A stretch of 64,000 nt of DNA from Pseudomonas lini. Lineage in GTDB: Bacteria; Pseudomonadota; Gammaproteobacteria; Pseudomonadales; Pseudomonadaceae. Both the position numbers and the translations under genes were made by a program. The DNA lies in the NCBI RefSeq assembly GCF_001042905.1, contig NZ_JYLB01000008.1, positions 186,001 to 250,000 of the forward strand, read 5' to 3'. The stretch's first letter is position 1, and each line of letters starts with the position of its first letter. The notes under the pieces are model-generated. The model was not told the DNA's origin and searched no databases. It saw only the letters and a program-made list of their open reading frames with translations. Of this stretch, positions 56,213 through 64,000 are shown piece after piece.

Positions 56213-58129
56213 TTACTTGTGGTCTTTGACTTCTTCGAACTCGGCATCGACAACGTCGTCAGCCTTTTCAGCCGATTCGTCTTTCGGCGCCGCGCCTTCA
56301 GCTGGCTGAGCCTGGTCGGCGTACATCTTCTGAGCCACTGGCGCGGAGACCTTGGACAGCTCTTCAACCTTGGCTTCGATAGCGGCCTTGTCGTCGCCTT
56401 TGATGGCGGTTTCCAGGGCAACTACAGCTGCTTCGATTGCAGTCTTCTCTTCAGCGCTTACTTTATCGCCAGCATCAGCGACCATTTTGCGCGTCGAGTG
56501 AACCAGGGCATCGCCTTGGTTACGGGCGCTGGCCAGCTCTTCGAACTTGCGGTCTTCTTCAGCGTTCACTTCAGCATCGCGAACCATCTGCTGAATTTCT
56601 TCCTCGGACAGACCAGAGTTGGCCTTGATCACGATCGACTGAGTCTTGCCGGTAGCCTTGTCTTTCGCGCCGACGTGCAGGATGCCGTTGGCGTCGATGT
56701 CGAAGGTCACTTCGATTTGTGGCACGCCACGTGGTGCTGGTGGAATCTCGGCCAGGTCGAACTTGCCCAGGGACTTGTTCTGTGCGGCTTGCTTACGCTC
56801 ACCTTGCAGTACGTGAATGGTCACTGCGCCCTGGTTGTCGTCGGCAGTCGAGAACACTTGCGATTTCTTGGTAGGAATCGTGGTGTTTTTCTCGATCAGC
56901 GCGGTCATTACGCCGCCCATGGTTTCGATACCCAGGGTCAGCGGGCTGACGTCGAGCAGCAGAACGTCTTTCACGTCACCAGCCAATACCGCGCCCTGGA
57001 TAGCAGCACCCATGGCAACAGCTTCGTCAGGGTTGACGTCTTTACGAGCTTCTTTACCGAAGAAATCGGTCACCAGCTTCTGAACCAGTGGCATACGGGT
57101 CTGACCGCCGACCAGGATCACGTCGTTGATCGCGCCAATTTCGATACCGGCGTCTTTCATCGCAATGCGGCAAGGTTCGATGGTGCGCTGAACCAGGTCT
57201 TCAACCAGCGCTTCGAGCTTGGCGCGGGAGATTTTCACGTTCAAGTGCTTAGGACCGGTAGCGTCTGCAGTGATGTACGGCAGGTTCACGTCGGTCGACT
57301 GGCTCGAGGACAGTTCGATCTTGGCTTTCTCAGCGGCTTCTTTCAGGCGCTGCATGGCCAGCGGGTCACCCTTGAGGTTCATGCCGCTTTCTTTCTTGAA
57401 CTCGTCAACGAGGTAGTCGATCAGACGAATGTCAAAGTCTTCACCGCCCAGGAAAGTGTCACCGTTGGTGGCCAACACTTCGAACTGGTGCTCGCCATCG
57501 ACTTCAGCGATTTCGATCACGGAAACGTCGAAAGTACCGCCGCCCAAGTCGTAAACGATCACGGTGTGATCGCCTTTCGCCTTGTCCATACCGTAGGCCA
57601 GTGCGGCTGCGGTTGGTTCGTTGATGATACGTTTAACGTCCAGACCCGCGATGCGGCCGGCGTCTTTGGTGGCTTGACGCTGGCTGTCGTTGAAGTAGGC
57701 CGGAACGGTGATCACCGCTTCGGTCACTGGCTCGCCGAGGTAGTCTTCGGCGGTCTTCTTCATTTTCTTCAGAATTTCAGCCGAAATTTGTGGCGGCGCC
57801 ATTTTCTGGCCGTTCACTTCAACCCAGGCGTCGTTGTTGTCAGCCTTGACGATCTTGTAAGGGACCATCTGGATGTCTTTCTGTACGACTTCTTCGTCAA
57901 AACGACGACCAATCAGACGCTTCACCGCGTACAGGGTGTTATGCGGATTGGTCACTGCCTGACGCTTGGCCGACTGGCCAACCAGAATTTCGCCATCATT
58001 GGCATAAGCGACGATCGACGGCGTGGTACGCGCGCCTTCAGCGTTTTCAATAACTTTGGCTTTGCCGTTTTCCAGCACGGAGACGCAGGAGTTGGTAGTC
58101 CCCAGGTCGATACCGATAATTTTGCCCAT
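56213..58129 (-). CDS. dnaK: Chaperone DnaK (Hsp70)
   Basis: ATP-dependent Hsp70, 638 residues. Nucleotide-binding domain (1-385) with IGIDLGTTNSCV, VYDLGGGTFDVSVIE and VLVGGQTRMP-like motifs; substrate-binding domain (about 390-510) and helical lid ending in the acidic DAEFEEVKDHK. ATG 58129 follows GGGAGA by 6 bases; GTG two codons earlier is less likely. A heat-shock promoter precedes it inside the end of grpE. Confidence 0.98.
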   Translation of the reverse strand: MGKIIGIDLGTTNSCVSVLENGKAKVIENAEGARTTPSIVAYANDGEILVGQSAKRQAVTNPHNTLYAVKRLIGRRFDEEVVQKDIQMVPYKIVKADNNDAWVEVNGQKMAPPQISAEILKKMKKTAEDYLGEPVTEAVITVPAYFNDSQRQATKDAGRIAGLDVKRIINEPTAAALAYGMDKAKGDHTVIVYDLGGGTFDVSVIEIAEVDGEHQFEVLATNGDTFLGGEDFDIRLIDYLVDEFKKESGMNLKGDPLAMQRLKEAAEKAKIELSSSQSTDVNLPYITADATGPKHLNVKISRAKLEALVEDLVQRTIEPCRIAMKDAGIEIGAINDVILVGGQTRMPLVQKLVTDFFGKEARKDVNPDEAVAMGAAIQGAVLAGDVKDVLLLDVSPLTLGIETMGGVMTALIEKNTTIPTKKSQVFSTADDNQGAVTIHVLQGERKQAAQNKSLGKFDLAEIPPAPRGVPQIEVTFDIDANGILHVGAKDKATGKTQSIVIKANSGLSEEEIQQMVRDAEVNAEEDRKFEELASARNQGDALVHSTRKMVADAGDKVSAEEKTAIEAAVVALETAIKGDDKAAIEAKVEELSKVSAPVAQKMYADQAQPAEGAAPKDESAEKADDVVDAEFEEVKDHK

Positions 58130-58208
58130 GTTCACTCTCCCGAAACTTTGGATTTGGATGCCGCAGTAGTGGTGGCTGACTGCGGTAGCACTTAAACGCT
58201 TGACTTCT

Positions 58209-58236
58209 AAATGGGGGCCTTGCGGCTAATTTCAAG
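58209..58236 (-). promoter_or_regulatory. Sigma32 heat-shock promoter of dnaK
   Basis: On the minus strand CTTGAA (58231-58236), 14-base spacer, CCCCATTT (58209-58216), close to the sigma32 consensus, about 80 bases before the dnaK start; the -35 overlaps the grpE 3' end. Confidence 0.8.
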
Positions 58237-58798
58237 CCTGCTCGTCAATCGAAGGCGAAACCGGTGCAGGTGCCTTGCTGACCACGACCATGGCCGGGCG
58301 CAGCAGGCGACCGTGAAGCTGGTAGCCCTTCTGAAACACCTTGAGCACGCTGTTTGGCTCGACGTCGGCGCTTTCCTGCATGGCCATTGCCTGATGATGC
58401 GAGGCATTGAAGGGTTCGCCTTCAGGATCGATCGCTTCCAGGTGATAGCGCTTCAGGGTGTCCTGGAACATTTTCAGGGTCAGCTCGATCCCTTCGCGCA
58501 TCGGACGAATGTTTTCGTCGTCAGGGCTGGATAGCTCCAGACCGCGCTCCAGGCTGTCGATGATCGGCAGCAGATCGCCAGCGAACTTTTCCAGGGCGAA
58601 TTTGTGAGCCTTTTCAACGTCCTGCTCGGCACGGCGGCGGACGTTCTGCAGATCGGCGGCTACACGCAAAGCCTGATCCTGCGCACCAGCCAATTGCTCT
58701 TCGAGCACTTGTACACGAGCCGCCAGGTCTTCACCCGAAGCCTCGGGGCCCTGGTTGGCGTCTAGATTTTGCGTATCCACTGTCTGTTCGTCAGCCAT
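58232..58798 (-). CDS. grpE: Nucleotide exchange factor GrpE
   Basis: Releases ADP from DnaK; 188 residues. Acidic N-terminus, long coiled coil (about 28-90: LAARVQVLEEQLAGAQDQALRVAADLQNVRRRAEQDVE), then four-helix bundle and beta domain with MFQDTLKRYHLEAIDPEGEPFNASHHQAM and LLRPAMVVVSKAP. AAGGAG lies 6-7 bases before the ATG. First gene of the grpE-dnaK-dnaJ set, behind its own heat-shock promoter. No hrcA is adjacent, in line with sigma32 control. Confidence 0.97.
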   Translation of the reverse strand: MADEQTVDTQNLDANQGPEASGEDLAARVQVLEEQLAGAQDQALRVAADLQNVRRRAEQDVEKAHKFALEKFAGDLLPIIDSLERGLELSSPDDENIRPMREGIELTLKMFQDTLKRYHLEAIDPEGEPFNASHHQAMAMQESADVEPNSVLKVFQKGYQLHGRLLRPAMVVVSKAPAPVSPSIDEQA

Positions 58799-58850
58799 AG
58801 ATTTCTCCTTCCAATATCGTCCGCGAGCTCAACTCGCGCTTCTGCCCCGG

Positions 58851-58879
58851 TATATGGGGCCGCAAAATTCAGCTTCAAG
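58851..58879 (-). promoter_or_regulatory. Sigma32 heat-shock promoter of grpE
   Basis: On the minus strand CTTGAA (58874-58879), 14-base spacer, CCCCATATA (58851-58859), essentially the sigma32 consensus, about 53 bases before the grpE start. Confidence 0.88.
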
Positions 58880-58999
58880 GGCTATTTGATCATTAACCCT
58901 ACAAAAAACAGCTGCATTGTCATTCCTCATCGCACTAAGGATTTCCTTCAATCAAGCAAATCGACCTAAGAGGGGGCATTGTCAGCTCGAAACAAAACA

Positions 59000-59015
59000 C
59001 TGTATAAATAACCAG
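59000..59015 (+). promoter_or_regulatory. Candidate LexA box of recN
   Basis: CTGTATAAATAACCAG fits the CTG-N10-CAG LexA pattern with an AT-rich centre including TATAAAT as a probable -10. It lies about 25 bases before the recN start, the expected place for SOS repression. Confidence 0.7.
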
Positions 59016-59039
59016 ACCTAAAGCCTGGGAGCGGCCTTT

Positions 59040-60713
59040 ATGCTGGTGCACCTGTCCGTACATAACTACGCCATCGTTGAACATCTCGATCTCGAACTCG
59101 ATCGCGGGATGAGCGTGATCACAGGGGAAACCGGCGCCGGCAAGTCGATCATGCTCGATGCCCTGGGCCTGACCCTGGGCGATCGCGCCGACAGCGGCGT
59201 GGTCCGCCCGGGTGCGGACAAGGCCGATATCCTGGCCACCTTCGATCTGGTCGACATCCCGGAAGCCAGCGCCTGGCTGGCCGAACGCGACCTCGAAAAC
59301 GACGGCCCGTGCATTTTGCGCCGAGTGATCACCGCTGAAGGGCGATCCCGCGGCTATATCAACGGCACCCCCTGCCCCCTCGGTGACTTGAAAGCCCTGG
59401 GCGAATTGCTGATCGATATCCACAGCCAGCACGAACACCAGTCCCTGCTGAAAACCGATACTCACCGACGCCTGCTCGACGAATACGCCGGTGCCACGGA
59501 CCTGGCCCGCCAGGTGCAATTGGCTGCCCAACGCTGGCGCCAGACCCGCCAGGAACTGGAACGCCTTTCCAACTCCGGCGACGAACAGCGTGCGCGTCAT
59601 CAGTTGCTCAGCTATCAACTCGAAGAACTGGAAAACCTCGGCCTCGGCGAAAACGAGCTGGAGCAGCTGGAACAGGAACACAAGAACCTGACCAACGCCG
59701 AAACCCTGCTGGGCATTTGCCGGCAAGTGGTCGAACAATGCAGCGAAAGTGATTCCGGCAACGTACTGAACGCGCTGACCGCCAGCCTTAACCGCCTATC
59801 GAGCGTGAACAATTCGATCGGCGCCTTGGGCGAAGCCAGCAGCCTGCTGACCAGCGCGCAGATTCAGGTTGAAGAAGCCGTAGGCGAGTTGAACCGTTTT
59901 CTCGACAATTTCGACGCCGATCCGGCCCGCCTTCAATACCTGGAAGAGCGCCTCGATGCCATCTACACCCTGGCGCGCAAACACCGCATCCAGCCGACCG
60001 AAGTCGCCGAGATGCAGCAGAAGCTACTCGATGAAATCGAAACCCTGAATGCCAACGACGAATCCATCGAACGACTGAGCGATGAGCTGGCCTCCTACGC
60101 CCGCCATTATCAGGAGAAAGCTCGGGATCTGAGCGACCTGCGGCACCAAGCCTCGAGCAGCCTGGCCTGTGCCGTGGAACAGGAAATCCAGCGCTTGGGC
60201 ATGCCCGGCGGCCGATTCACCATCGAACTTCGTCCCAACAGCGGCGACGAACTGCTGCCCAACGGGCTCGAACAGGTAGAACTGCTGGTGAGCGCCAACC
60301 CCGGGCAACCATTGAAAGCCCTGGCGAAAGTGGCGTCGGGTGGCGAACTGTCGCGTATCAGCCTGGCGATTCAGGTGATCACTGCACAGACCTCGCGCGT
60401 GCCGACCCTGGTGTTCGATGAAGTGGACGTGGGTATCGGCGGCCCGACCGCCGAGATTGTCGGCCAGTTGCTGCGACGCCTCGGGGAGCGTGGGCAGGTT
60501 CTGACCGTGACTCACTTGCCGCAAGTGGCGGCGCAGGGGCATCAACATCTATTTGTACACAAGGTCCGCGGTGAAGACGCCACGCATACAGCCGTCTCTA
60601 AACTGAGCAAGACCGATCGTGTCGAAGAAGTGGCACGGATGCTGGGCGGCATCGACCTCACCAAGGAATCCCTGGCTCACGCGAAAAAAATGGTCGTTAC
60701 CGCGAAAATTTAA
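59040..60713 (+). CDS. recN: DNA repair protein RecN
   Basis: SMC-like ATPase acting in double-strand-break repair, 557 residues. Walker A GETGAGKS (29-36), two long coiled coils (about 155-350) with a central hinge region, signature VASGGELSRISLAI and Walker B LVFDEVDVGIGG near the C-terminus. Divergent from grpE. SOS control is usual for recN; TACTGTAT-like sequences in the spacer (around 59000, CACTGTATAAATAACCAG) could be part of a LexA box (CTG-N10-CAG fits CTGTATAAATAACCAG), which I regard as likely. Confidence 0.97.
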   Translation: MLVHLSVHNYAIVEHLDLELDRGMSVITGETGAGKSIMLDALGLTLGDRADSGVVRPGADKADILATFDLVDIPEASAWLAERDLENDGPCILRRVITAEGRSRGYINGTPCPLGDLKALGELLIDIHSQHEHQSLLKTDTHRRLLDEYAGATDLARQVQLAAQRWRQTRQELERLSNSGDEQRARHQLLSYQLEELENLGLGENELEQLEQEHKNLTNAETLLGICRQVVEQCSESDSGNVLNALTASLNRLSSVNNSIGALGEASSLLTSAQIQVEEAVGELNRFLDNFDADPARLQYLEERLDAIYTLARKHRIQPTEVAEMQQKLLDEIETLNANDESIERLSDELASYARHYQEKARDLSDLRHQASSSLACAVEQEIQRLGMPGGRFTIELRPNSGDELLPNGLEQVELLVSANPGQPLKALAKVASGGELSRISLAIQVITAQTSRVPTLVFDEVDVGIGGPTAEIVGQLLRRLGERGQVLTVTHLPQVAAQGHQHLFVHKVRGEDATHTAVSKLSKTDRVEEVARMLGGIDLTKESLAHAKKMVVTAKI

Positions 60714-60728
60714 GAACGGCAGAAAGCA

Positions 60729-60757
60729 CGAAGGCGACCCTGGGGTCGCCTTCGTTC
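60729..60757. terminator. Terminator between recN and fur
   Basis: CGAAGGCGACC-CTG-GGGTCGCCTTCG, perfect 11-base stem between the convergent recN and fur genes; tail GTTCGTTTCG is only weakly T-rich on the plus strand. Confidence 0.65.
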
Positions 60758-60788
60758 GTTTCGCGAACCAGAAGTTCGCGCGACATGC

Positions 60789-61193
60789 TTACTTTTTCTT
60801 GCGCACGTACAGCACAAGATTGTGATCAACCATCTCGAAGCCATACTTGTCGACGATTGCTTTCTGCAGCCGCTCGATTTCTTCGTCGAAGAATTCGATC
60901 ACTTCACTGGTTTCGACGTTGACCATATGGTCGTGATGCTTGCCGTCGTCCAGCTCGAAGACCGCATGGCCTCCGTCGAAGTTGTGCCGCACCACAAGGC
61001 CAGCTGCCTCGAACTGGGTCAGAACACGGTAAACCGTGGCCAGACCGACGTCCTCACCAGCCTCCATCAGCGCCTTGTATACATCCTCGGCACTCATGTG
61101 GCGTTGCTCGGCGGAATCGAGCATTTGCAGAATTTTGACCCGTGGAAGGGTCACTTTGAGGCCGGCTTTGCGTAGTTCGCTATTTTCAACCAT
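60789..61193 (-). CDS. fur: Ferric uptake regulator Fur
   Basis: Fe2+-dependent repressor of siderophore and iron-uptake genes, 134 residues. Winged helix (1-80: LRKAGLKVTLPRVKILQML.. LATVYRVLTQFEAAG), then the metal motif GKHHDHMV (His86, His87, Asp88, His89). The usual enterobacterial Cys pair after the His motif is absent here (VNVETSE), a known trait of Pseudomonas Fur. Ends KKK. Divergent from bamE with 97 bases between. It likely also controls the PiuB-like gene at 11859. Confidence 0.98.
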   Translation of the reverse strand: MVENSELRKAGLKVTLPRVKILQMLDSAEQRHMSAEDVYKALMEAGEDVGLATVYRVLTQFEAAGLVVRHNFDGGHAVFELDDGKHHDHMVNVETSEVIEFFDEEIERLQKAIVDKYGFEMVDHNLVLYVRKKK

Positions 61194-61290
61194 GGTCAGC
61201 TTTCTCGCGATGCTGCTTCGCAGCTTCTCTTAATGCGGGTATGATCGGCGTTTACGTTGTCCCAGCCAAGATAGTGGAAGTCGCCCACCG

Positions 61291-61818
61291 ATGCAAAACA
61301 CCAAGCTCTTGCTAACCAGTTTCACCTTTGTGGGACTGCTCGCACTCGCCGGTTGTTCATTCCCCGGGGTTTACAAAATCGACATCCAGCAGGGCAATGT
61401 CGTCACGCAGGACATGATAGACCAGTTACGCCCGGGAATGACCCGCCGGCAAGTACGGTTTATCATGGGTAACCCTCTGCTGACCGACACGTTCCATGCC
61501 GATCGCTGGGATTATCTGTACAGCCTGCAACCGGGTGGCGGTGAACGCCAACAGGAACGCATTAGCGTTATCTTCAACCCAAATGATCAACTTGTCAGCC
61601 TCTCTGGCGATTTCATGCCAGGCGTGAGCCGCGACGAAGCCATTCTCGGCAAGGACAGTGACACTACCGTGACCACGCCTGCCGAAAACGCCGAGAAGCC
61701 GAAGCCGGAAAAACCGGTCAAGCCAGGGTCGTTGCTGGACCAGATCCAGAAGGACGTGGACAACGTGGAAACCGTTCCAGTCCCGACGCCAGAACCGTTG
61801 GAAACCTCGCCGCAATAA
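61291..61818 (+). CDS. bamE: Outer-membrane assembly lipoprotein BamE (OmlA/SmpA)
   Basis: Lipoprotein of the BAM beta-barrel assembly complex, 175 residues. Lipobox LALAGC with acylated Cys22. SmpA/OmlA domain about 40-105 (QLRPGMTRRQVRFIMGNPLLTDTFHADRWDYLYSL). The C-terminal 70 residues are a Pro/Glu/Lys-rich tail longer than in E. coli BamE, as usual in Pseudomonas OmlA. Divergent from fur, the known omlA-fur arrangement. Confidence 0.97.
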   Translation: MQNTKLLLTSFTFVGLLALAGCSFPGVYKIDIQQGNVVTQDMIDQLRPGMTRRQVRFIMGNPLLTDTFHADRWDYLYSLQPGGGERQQERISVIFNPNDQLVSLSGDFMPGVSRDEAILGKDSDTTVTTPAENAEKPKPEKPVKPGSLLDQIQKDVDNVETVPVPTPEPLETSPQ

Positions 61819-61831
61819 TTTGCGACGCAAT

Positions 61832-61860
61832 AAAAAACCCGGCATGTCCGGTTTTTTTAT
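61832..61860. terminator. Bidirectional terminator bamE / rnfH
   Basis: AAAAAACCCGGCATGTCCGGTTTTTTTA: short CCGG-ATGT-CCGG stem with long A/T flanks that give T-runs on both strands, between convergent genes. Confidence 0.8.
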
Positions 61861-61879
61861 TGCCTGCCATTTAACCGGA

Positions 61880-62194
61880 TCACTGATTCCGGGCTTTGGC
61901 CTCGGCCGCTTTGGCTGCGCGCAACCGGCGAACTTCTTTCGGATCGGCGAGCAACGGTCGGTAAATCTCGAGGCGATCCCCTGCCTGAACCGGACGATTG
62001 GCCGGCTCAGCGATCACTTTGCCAAAGATTCCAACCGGACAACTGGTCAGATCCAACTCAGGGAATTCGCTGTTCAGGCCAGATCTGAGCAACGCATCTC
62101 GCACCGTTGCGCCCACCGGCACCGTTACGGTCAGCAGTACCTGGCGATCAACAGCGGCATACACCACTTCGACCTTGATCATTGCCTCAACCAT
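61880..62194 (-). CDS. rnfH: RnfH family (beta-grasp) protein
   Basis: 104-residue ubiquitin-like protein of the RnfH/UPF0125 family (IKVEVVYAAVDRQVLLTVTVPVGATVRDALLRSG.., LEIYRPLLADPKEVRR). It regularly accompanies ratA and smpB/bamE in gammaproteobacteria; function unclear. ATG 62194 overlaps the end of ratA by eight bases; the second in-frame ATG (62182) would have GAGG too close. The overlap suggests translational coupling to ratA. Confidence 0.9.
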   Translation of the reverse strand: MVEAMIKVEVVYAAVDRQVLLTVTVPVGATVRDALLRSGLNSEFPELDLTSCPVGIFGKVIAEPANRPVQAGDRLEIYRPLLADPKEVRRLRAAKAAEAKARNQ

Positions 62195-62621
62195 GCATCT
62201 GTTTCGCGCGCTGGCAAAAAGCGTCCATCAGCGTATTCGCTGCCTGATTGAACAAAGGCCCCAACGTCGCACGCACCAGCGGTCCCGAATAGTCGAATGA
62301 CAAGTCCAGACTGATCTTGCAGGCCTTCTCGCCCAACGGCTTGAATACCCAGACGCCGTGCAACTGGCTGAATGGACCTTCCTCGAGGTTCATCTCGATC
62401 GAACGCCCTGGCACCAGGGTGTTACGCGTCACGAAGTGCTGACTAAGGCCACCCTTGGCCACGCCGACGCTGGCACGCATAAGCTCAGGAGTGCTTTCCA
62501 GGACTTCCGCCGACGAGCACCACGGCAGGAATTCCGGATAGCGGGCCACGTCGTTGACCAGGTCATAAAGCGCTTGTGCCGGATACGGCAGCAGGGCCGA
62601 ACGTTGAATGTGTGTCGTCAT
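62187..62621 (-). CDS. ratA: Ribosome association toxin RatA / coenzyme Q-binding START protein
   Basis: 144-residue START-like (polyketide cyclase/COQ10) protein. Motifs: SALLPYPAQALYDLVNDVARYPEFLPWCSSAEVLE and VWVFKPLGEKACKISLDLSFDY. E. coli RatA blocks 70S formation when overproduced, while the COQ10 homologues bind ubiquinone; the physiological role is unsettled. ATG 62621 is preferred; an extension of ten residues overlaps the transporter stop. Eight bases after the NSS transporter gene. Confidence 0.92.
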   Translation of the reverse strand: MTTHIQRSALLPYPAQALYDLVNDVARYPEFLPWCSSAEVLESTPELMRASVGVAKGGLSQHFVTRNTLVPGRSIEMNLEEGPFSQLHGVWVFKPLGEKACKISLDLSFDYSGPLVRATLGPLFNQAANTLMDAFCQRAKQMHG

Positions 62622-62628
62622 GTCAGCG

Positions 62629-64000
62629 TTACTTCCACAGCTGGGCGGCAAACACTACAAGAATGCCGATGGGCGCCACATAGCGCATCAAGAACAGGGA
62701 CAGGGCGAACAGCACCGGACGGCGGATCGACAATTCGTCGCGCACCGCTTCACGCCCCATCACCCAGCCCGCAAACACCACGAAACACAAACCACCGAGT
62801 GGCAACATGATCCGCGAGGTGAAGAAATCGATCACACCAAAGAAATCCAGACCACCGGCTGCTCCCCATTGATAGAGGTGGAACATCCCGCCTTCGTTCA
62901 CGAAAAACTTGGCTTGCTTCCAGATATTGAAGGAAAACACGGTGCCCAGACCGACGAACCAGCAGATGAACGCCAACCAGAAGGTGACCCAGGCGCGACT
63001 GATCTTCGTGCGCTCAACCAGGTAAGCCACCATCGGCTCGAGCAGGGAGATCGCCGAACTCCAGGCCGCAATCGCTACCAGCACGAAGAACACTACGCCC
63101 ATCAACTGGCCGAACGCTACGTTGCCAAAGGCAAATGGCAGGCTGACGAACATCAGGCCAGGACCTTCGCTCGGGTTCAGGCCCGCGGCGAACACAATCG
63201 GAAACAATGCCAGACCCGCCACCAGGGAAACGAAGGTATCGAGCAGCGCCACGCCGACCACAGTCCCGGAAATCGACGAACTCTTCGGCATATAAGCGCC
63301 GTAGATCATGATCGAGCCGACGCCCACGCTCAGGGAAAAGAAAGCGTGCCCCATCGCTGGCAGCAAGCCGTCGAGGACTTTTTCCGGATGGAAGTCGAAC
63401 ATGAAATGCACGCCCTCCATGAAATGGCCCGTGGTCATGCTGTAGCCCAGCAGTACAAGGATCATCACGAACAGCAGCGGCATCATAATCCGCAGGCTGC
63501 GCTCCAGCCCGGCGACCACGCCCTTGGCGATCACCACGGCGGAGAGGAGCATGAAAATCGTATGCCAAAGTGTCAGACGCCAGGGATCGGCGATCACACT
63601 GCCAAAGTAAGCGCCGACCTGATCAGGCGTCGCCCCCTGGAAGTCGCCACGCCCCATGTCGATGATGTAATCCAGCGACCAACCGCCGACCACGCTATAG
63701 AAGGAGAGGATCAGCAGCGCCGTGATCATCCCGGCAAATGCGCCCCAGGACCATTTCGCCGAATGCCCCGCCTCCAGCGCCAAAACCTTCAAGGCATTCG
63801 CCGGGCTCTGCCGCGCGCGGCGACCGATCAGGGTTTCGGCCAGCATGACGGGCATACCGATCAGCGCGATACAGGCGAGGAACATCAGCACGAAGGCTCC
63901 GCCACCGTAGACGCCGACCATGTACGGGAATTTCCAGATACTACCCAGCCCCACGGCCGAACCGGTCGCGGCGAGTATGAAGACCCAGCGGCTAGCCCAA
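62629..64000 (-). CDS. Sodium-dependent neurotransmitter:sodium symporter family transporter, 5' end missing
   Basis: NSS (SNF) family secondary transporter using Na+ to import amino acids or related compounds. About 457 residues are visible; the frame is open across the right edge, so the start lies beyond the window. The characteristic first helix is present (WASRWVFILAATGSAVGLGSIWKFPYMVGVYGGGAF), followed by about ten further helices and a cytoplasmic tail. The substrate cannot be deduced. It sits directly before ratA-rnfH on the same strand, between bamE and (expected) smpB. Confidence 0.93.
   Translation of the reverse strand, partial: WASRWVFILAATGSAVGLGSIWKFPYMVGVYGGGAFVLMFLACIALIGMPVMLAETLIGRRARQSPANALKVLALEAGHSAKWSWGAFAGMITALLILSFYSVVGGWSLDYIIDMGRGDFQGATPDQVGAYFGSVIADPWRLTLWHTIFMLLSAVVIAKGVVAGLERSLRIMMPLLFVMILVLLGYSMTTGHFMEGVHFMFDFHPEKVLDGLLPAMGHAFFSLSVGVGSIMIYGAYMPKSSSISGTVVGVALLDTFVSLVAGLALFPIVFAAGLNPSEGPGLMFVSLPFAFGNVAFGQLMGVVFFVLVAIAAWSSAISLLEPMVAYLVERTKISRAWVTFWLAFICWFVGLGTVFSFNIWKQAKFFVNEGGMFHLYQWGAAGGLDFFGVIDFFTSRIMLPLGGLCFVVFAGWVMGREAVRDELSIRRPVLFALSLFLMRYVAPIGILVVFAAQLWK

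Noticed and set aside
62187..62621. ratA-rnfH as a toxin-antitoxin pair
   Set aside because: RatA was once called a toxin, but RnfH is not an antitoxin by established work and both are housekeeping genes in conserved order; there is no reason to call a system here.

Overview
The window is a stretch of chromosome from a fluorescent-group Pseudomonas (P. fluorescens/putida-like). The evidence is high GC with Pseudomonas codon use, protein sequences that read like P. aeruginosa orthologues, a Pseudomonas-type FruR/Cra operator, and the short inverted repeats typical of P. fluorescens intergenic DNA (two built on an extragenic hairpin motif of the REP kind). About 55 protein genes and three tRNA genes are supported. 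I saw no phage, insertion sequence, CRISPR array, toxin-antitoxin pair or obvious defence island.

Left part (1-14.4 kb): the 3' end of a dipeptide ABC transporter operon (dppB'-C-D-F), a small acidic secreted protein, release factor 3 (prfC), a four-gene OpuC/OsmF-type betaine/choline transporter (permease, binding protein, permease, CBS-containing ATPase), an orphan 119-aa gene with foreign-looking codons, ornithine/lysine decarboxylase speC behind a noncoding leader with an intrinsic terminator, and a PepSY-flavoprotein reductase fusion resembling PiuB (PA4513).

Middle part (14.5-32.6 kb): a Tat-exported PhoD-type phosphatase, the fructose PTS operon fruBKA with divergent cra(fruR)-tatD, a chemotaxis receptor, ampD-ampE, a DUF1631 gene, nadC, a small acidic gene, a periplasmic coiled-coil protein with serine-rich linkers, and tRNA-Thr.

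Right part (32.6-64 kb): housekeeping genes, nearly all on the minus strand. In transcription order one block runs rlmE, ftsH, folP, glmM, tpiA, secG, tRNA-Leu, tRNA-fMet, rimP, nusA, infB, rbfA, truB, rpsO, pnp: protein quality control, wall precursor and folate synthesis, secretion, then transcription/translation factors and RNA decay. A second block is grpE, dnaK, dnaJ, dapB, carA, carB, greA and a DUF4149 gene; heat-shock promoters precede grpE and dnaK, and a pyrBI-like attenuator precedes carA. The end holds recN, fur divergent from bamE, rnfH, ratA and a truncated sodium-dependent transporter.

I did not find a convincing previously undescribed multi-gene system. The most interesting items are regulatory leaders (speC, carAB, rimP-nusA), the orphan 119-aa gene, two small exported proteins of unknown function, and the dispersed paired inverted repeats.
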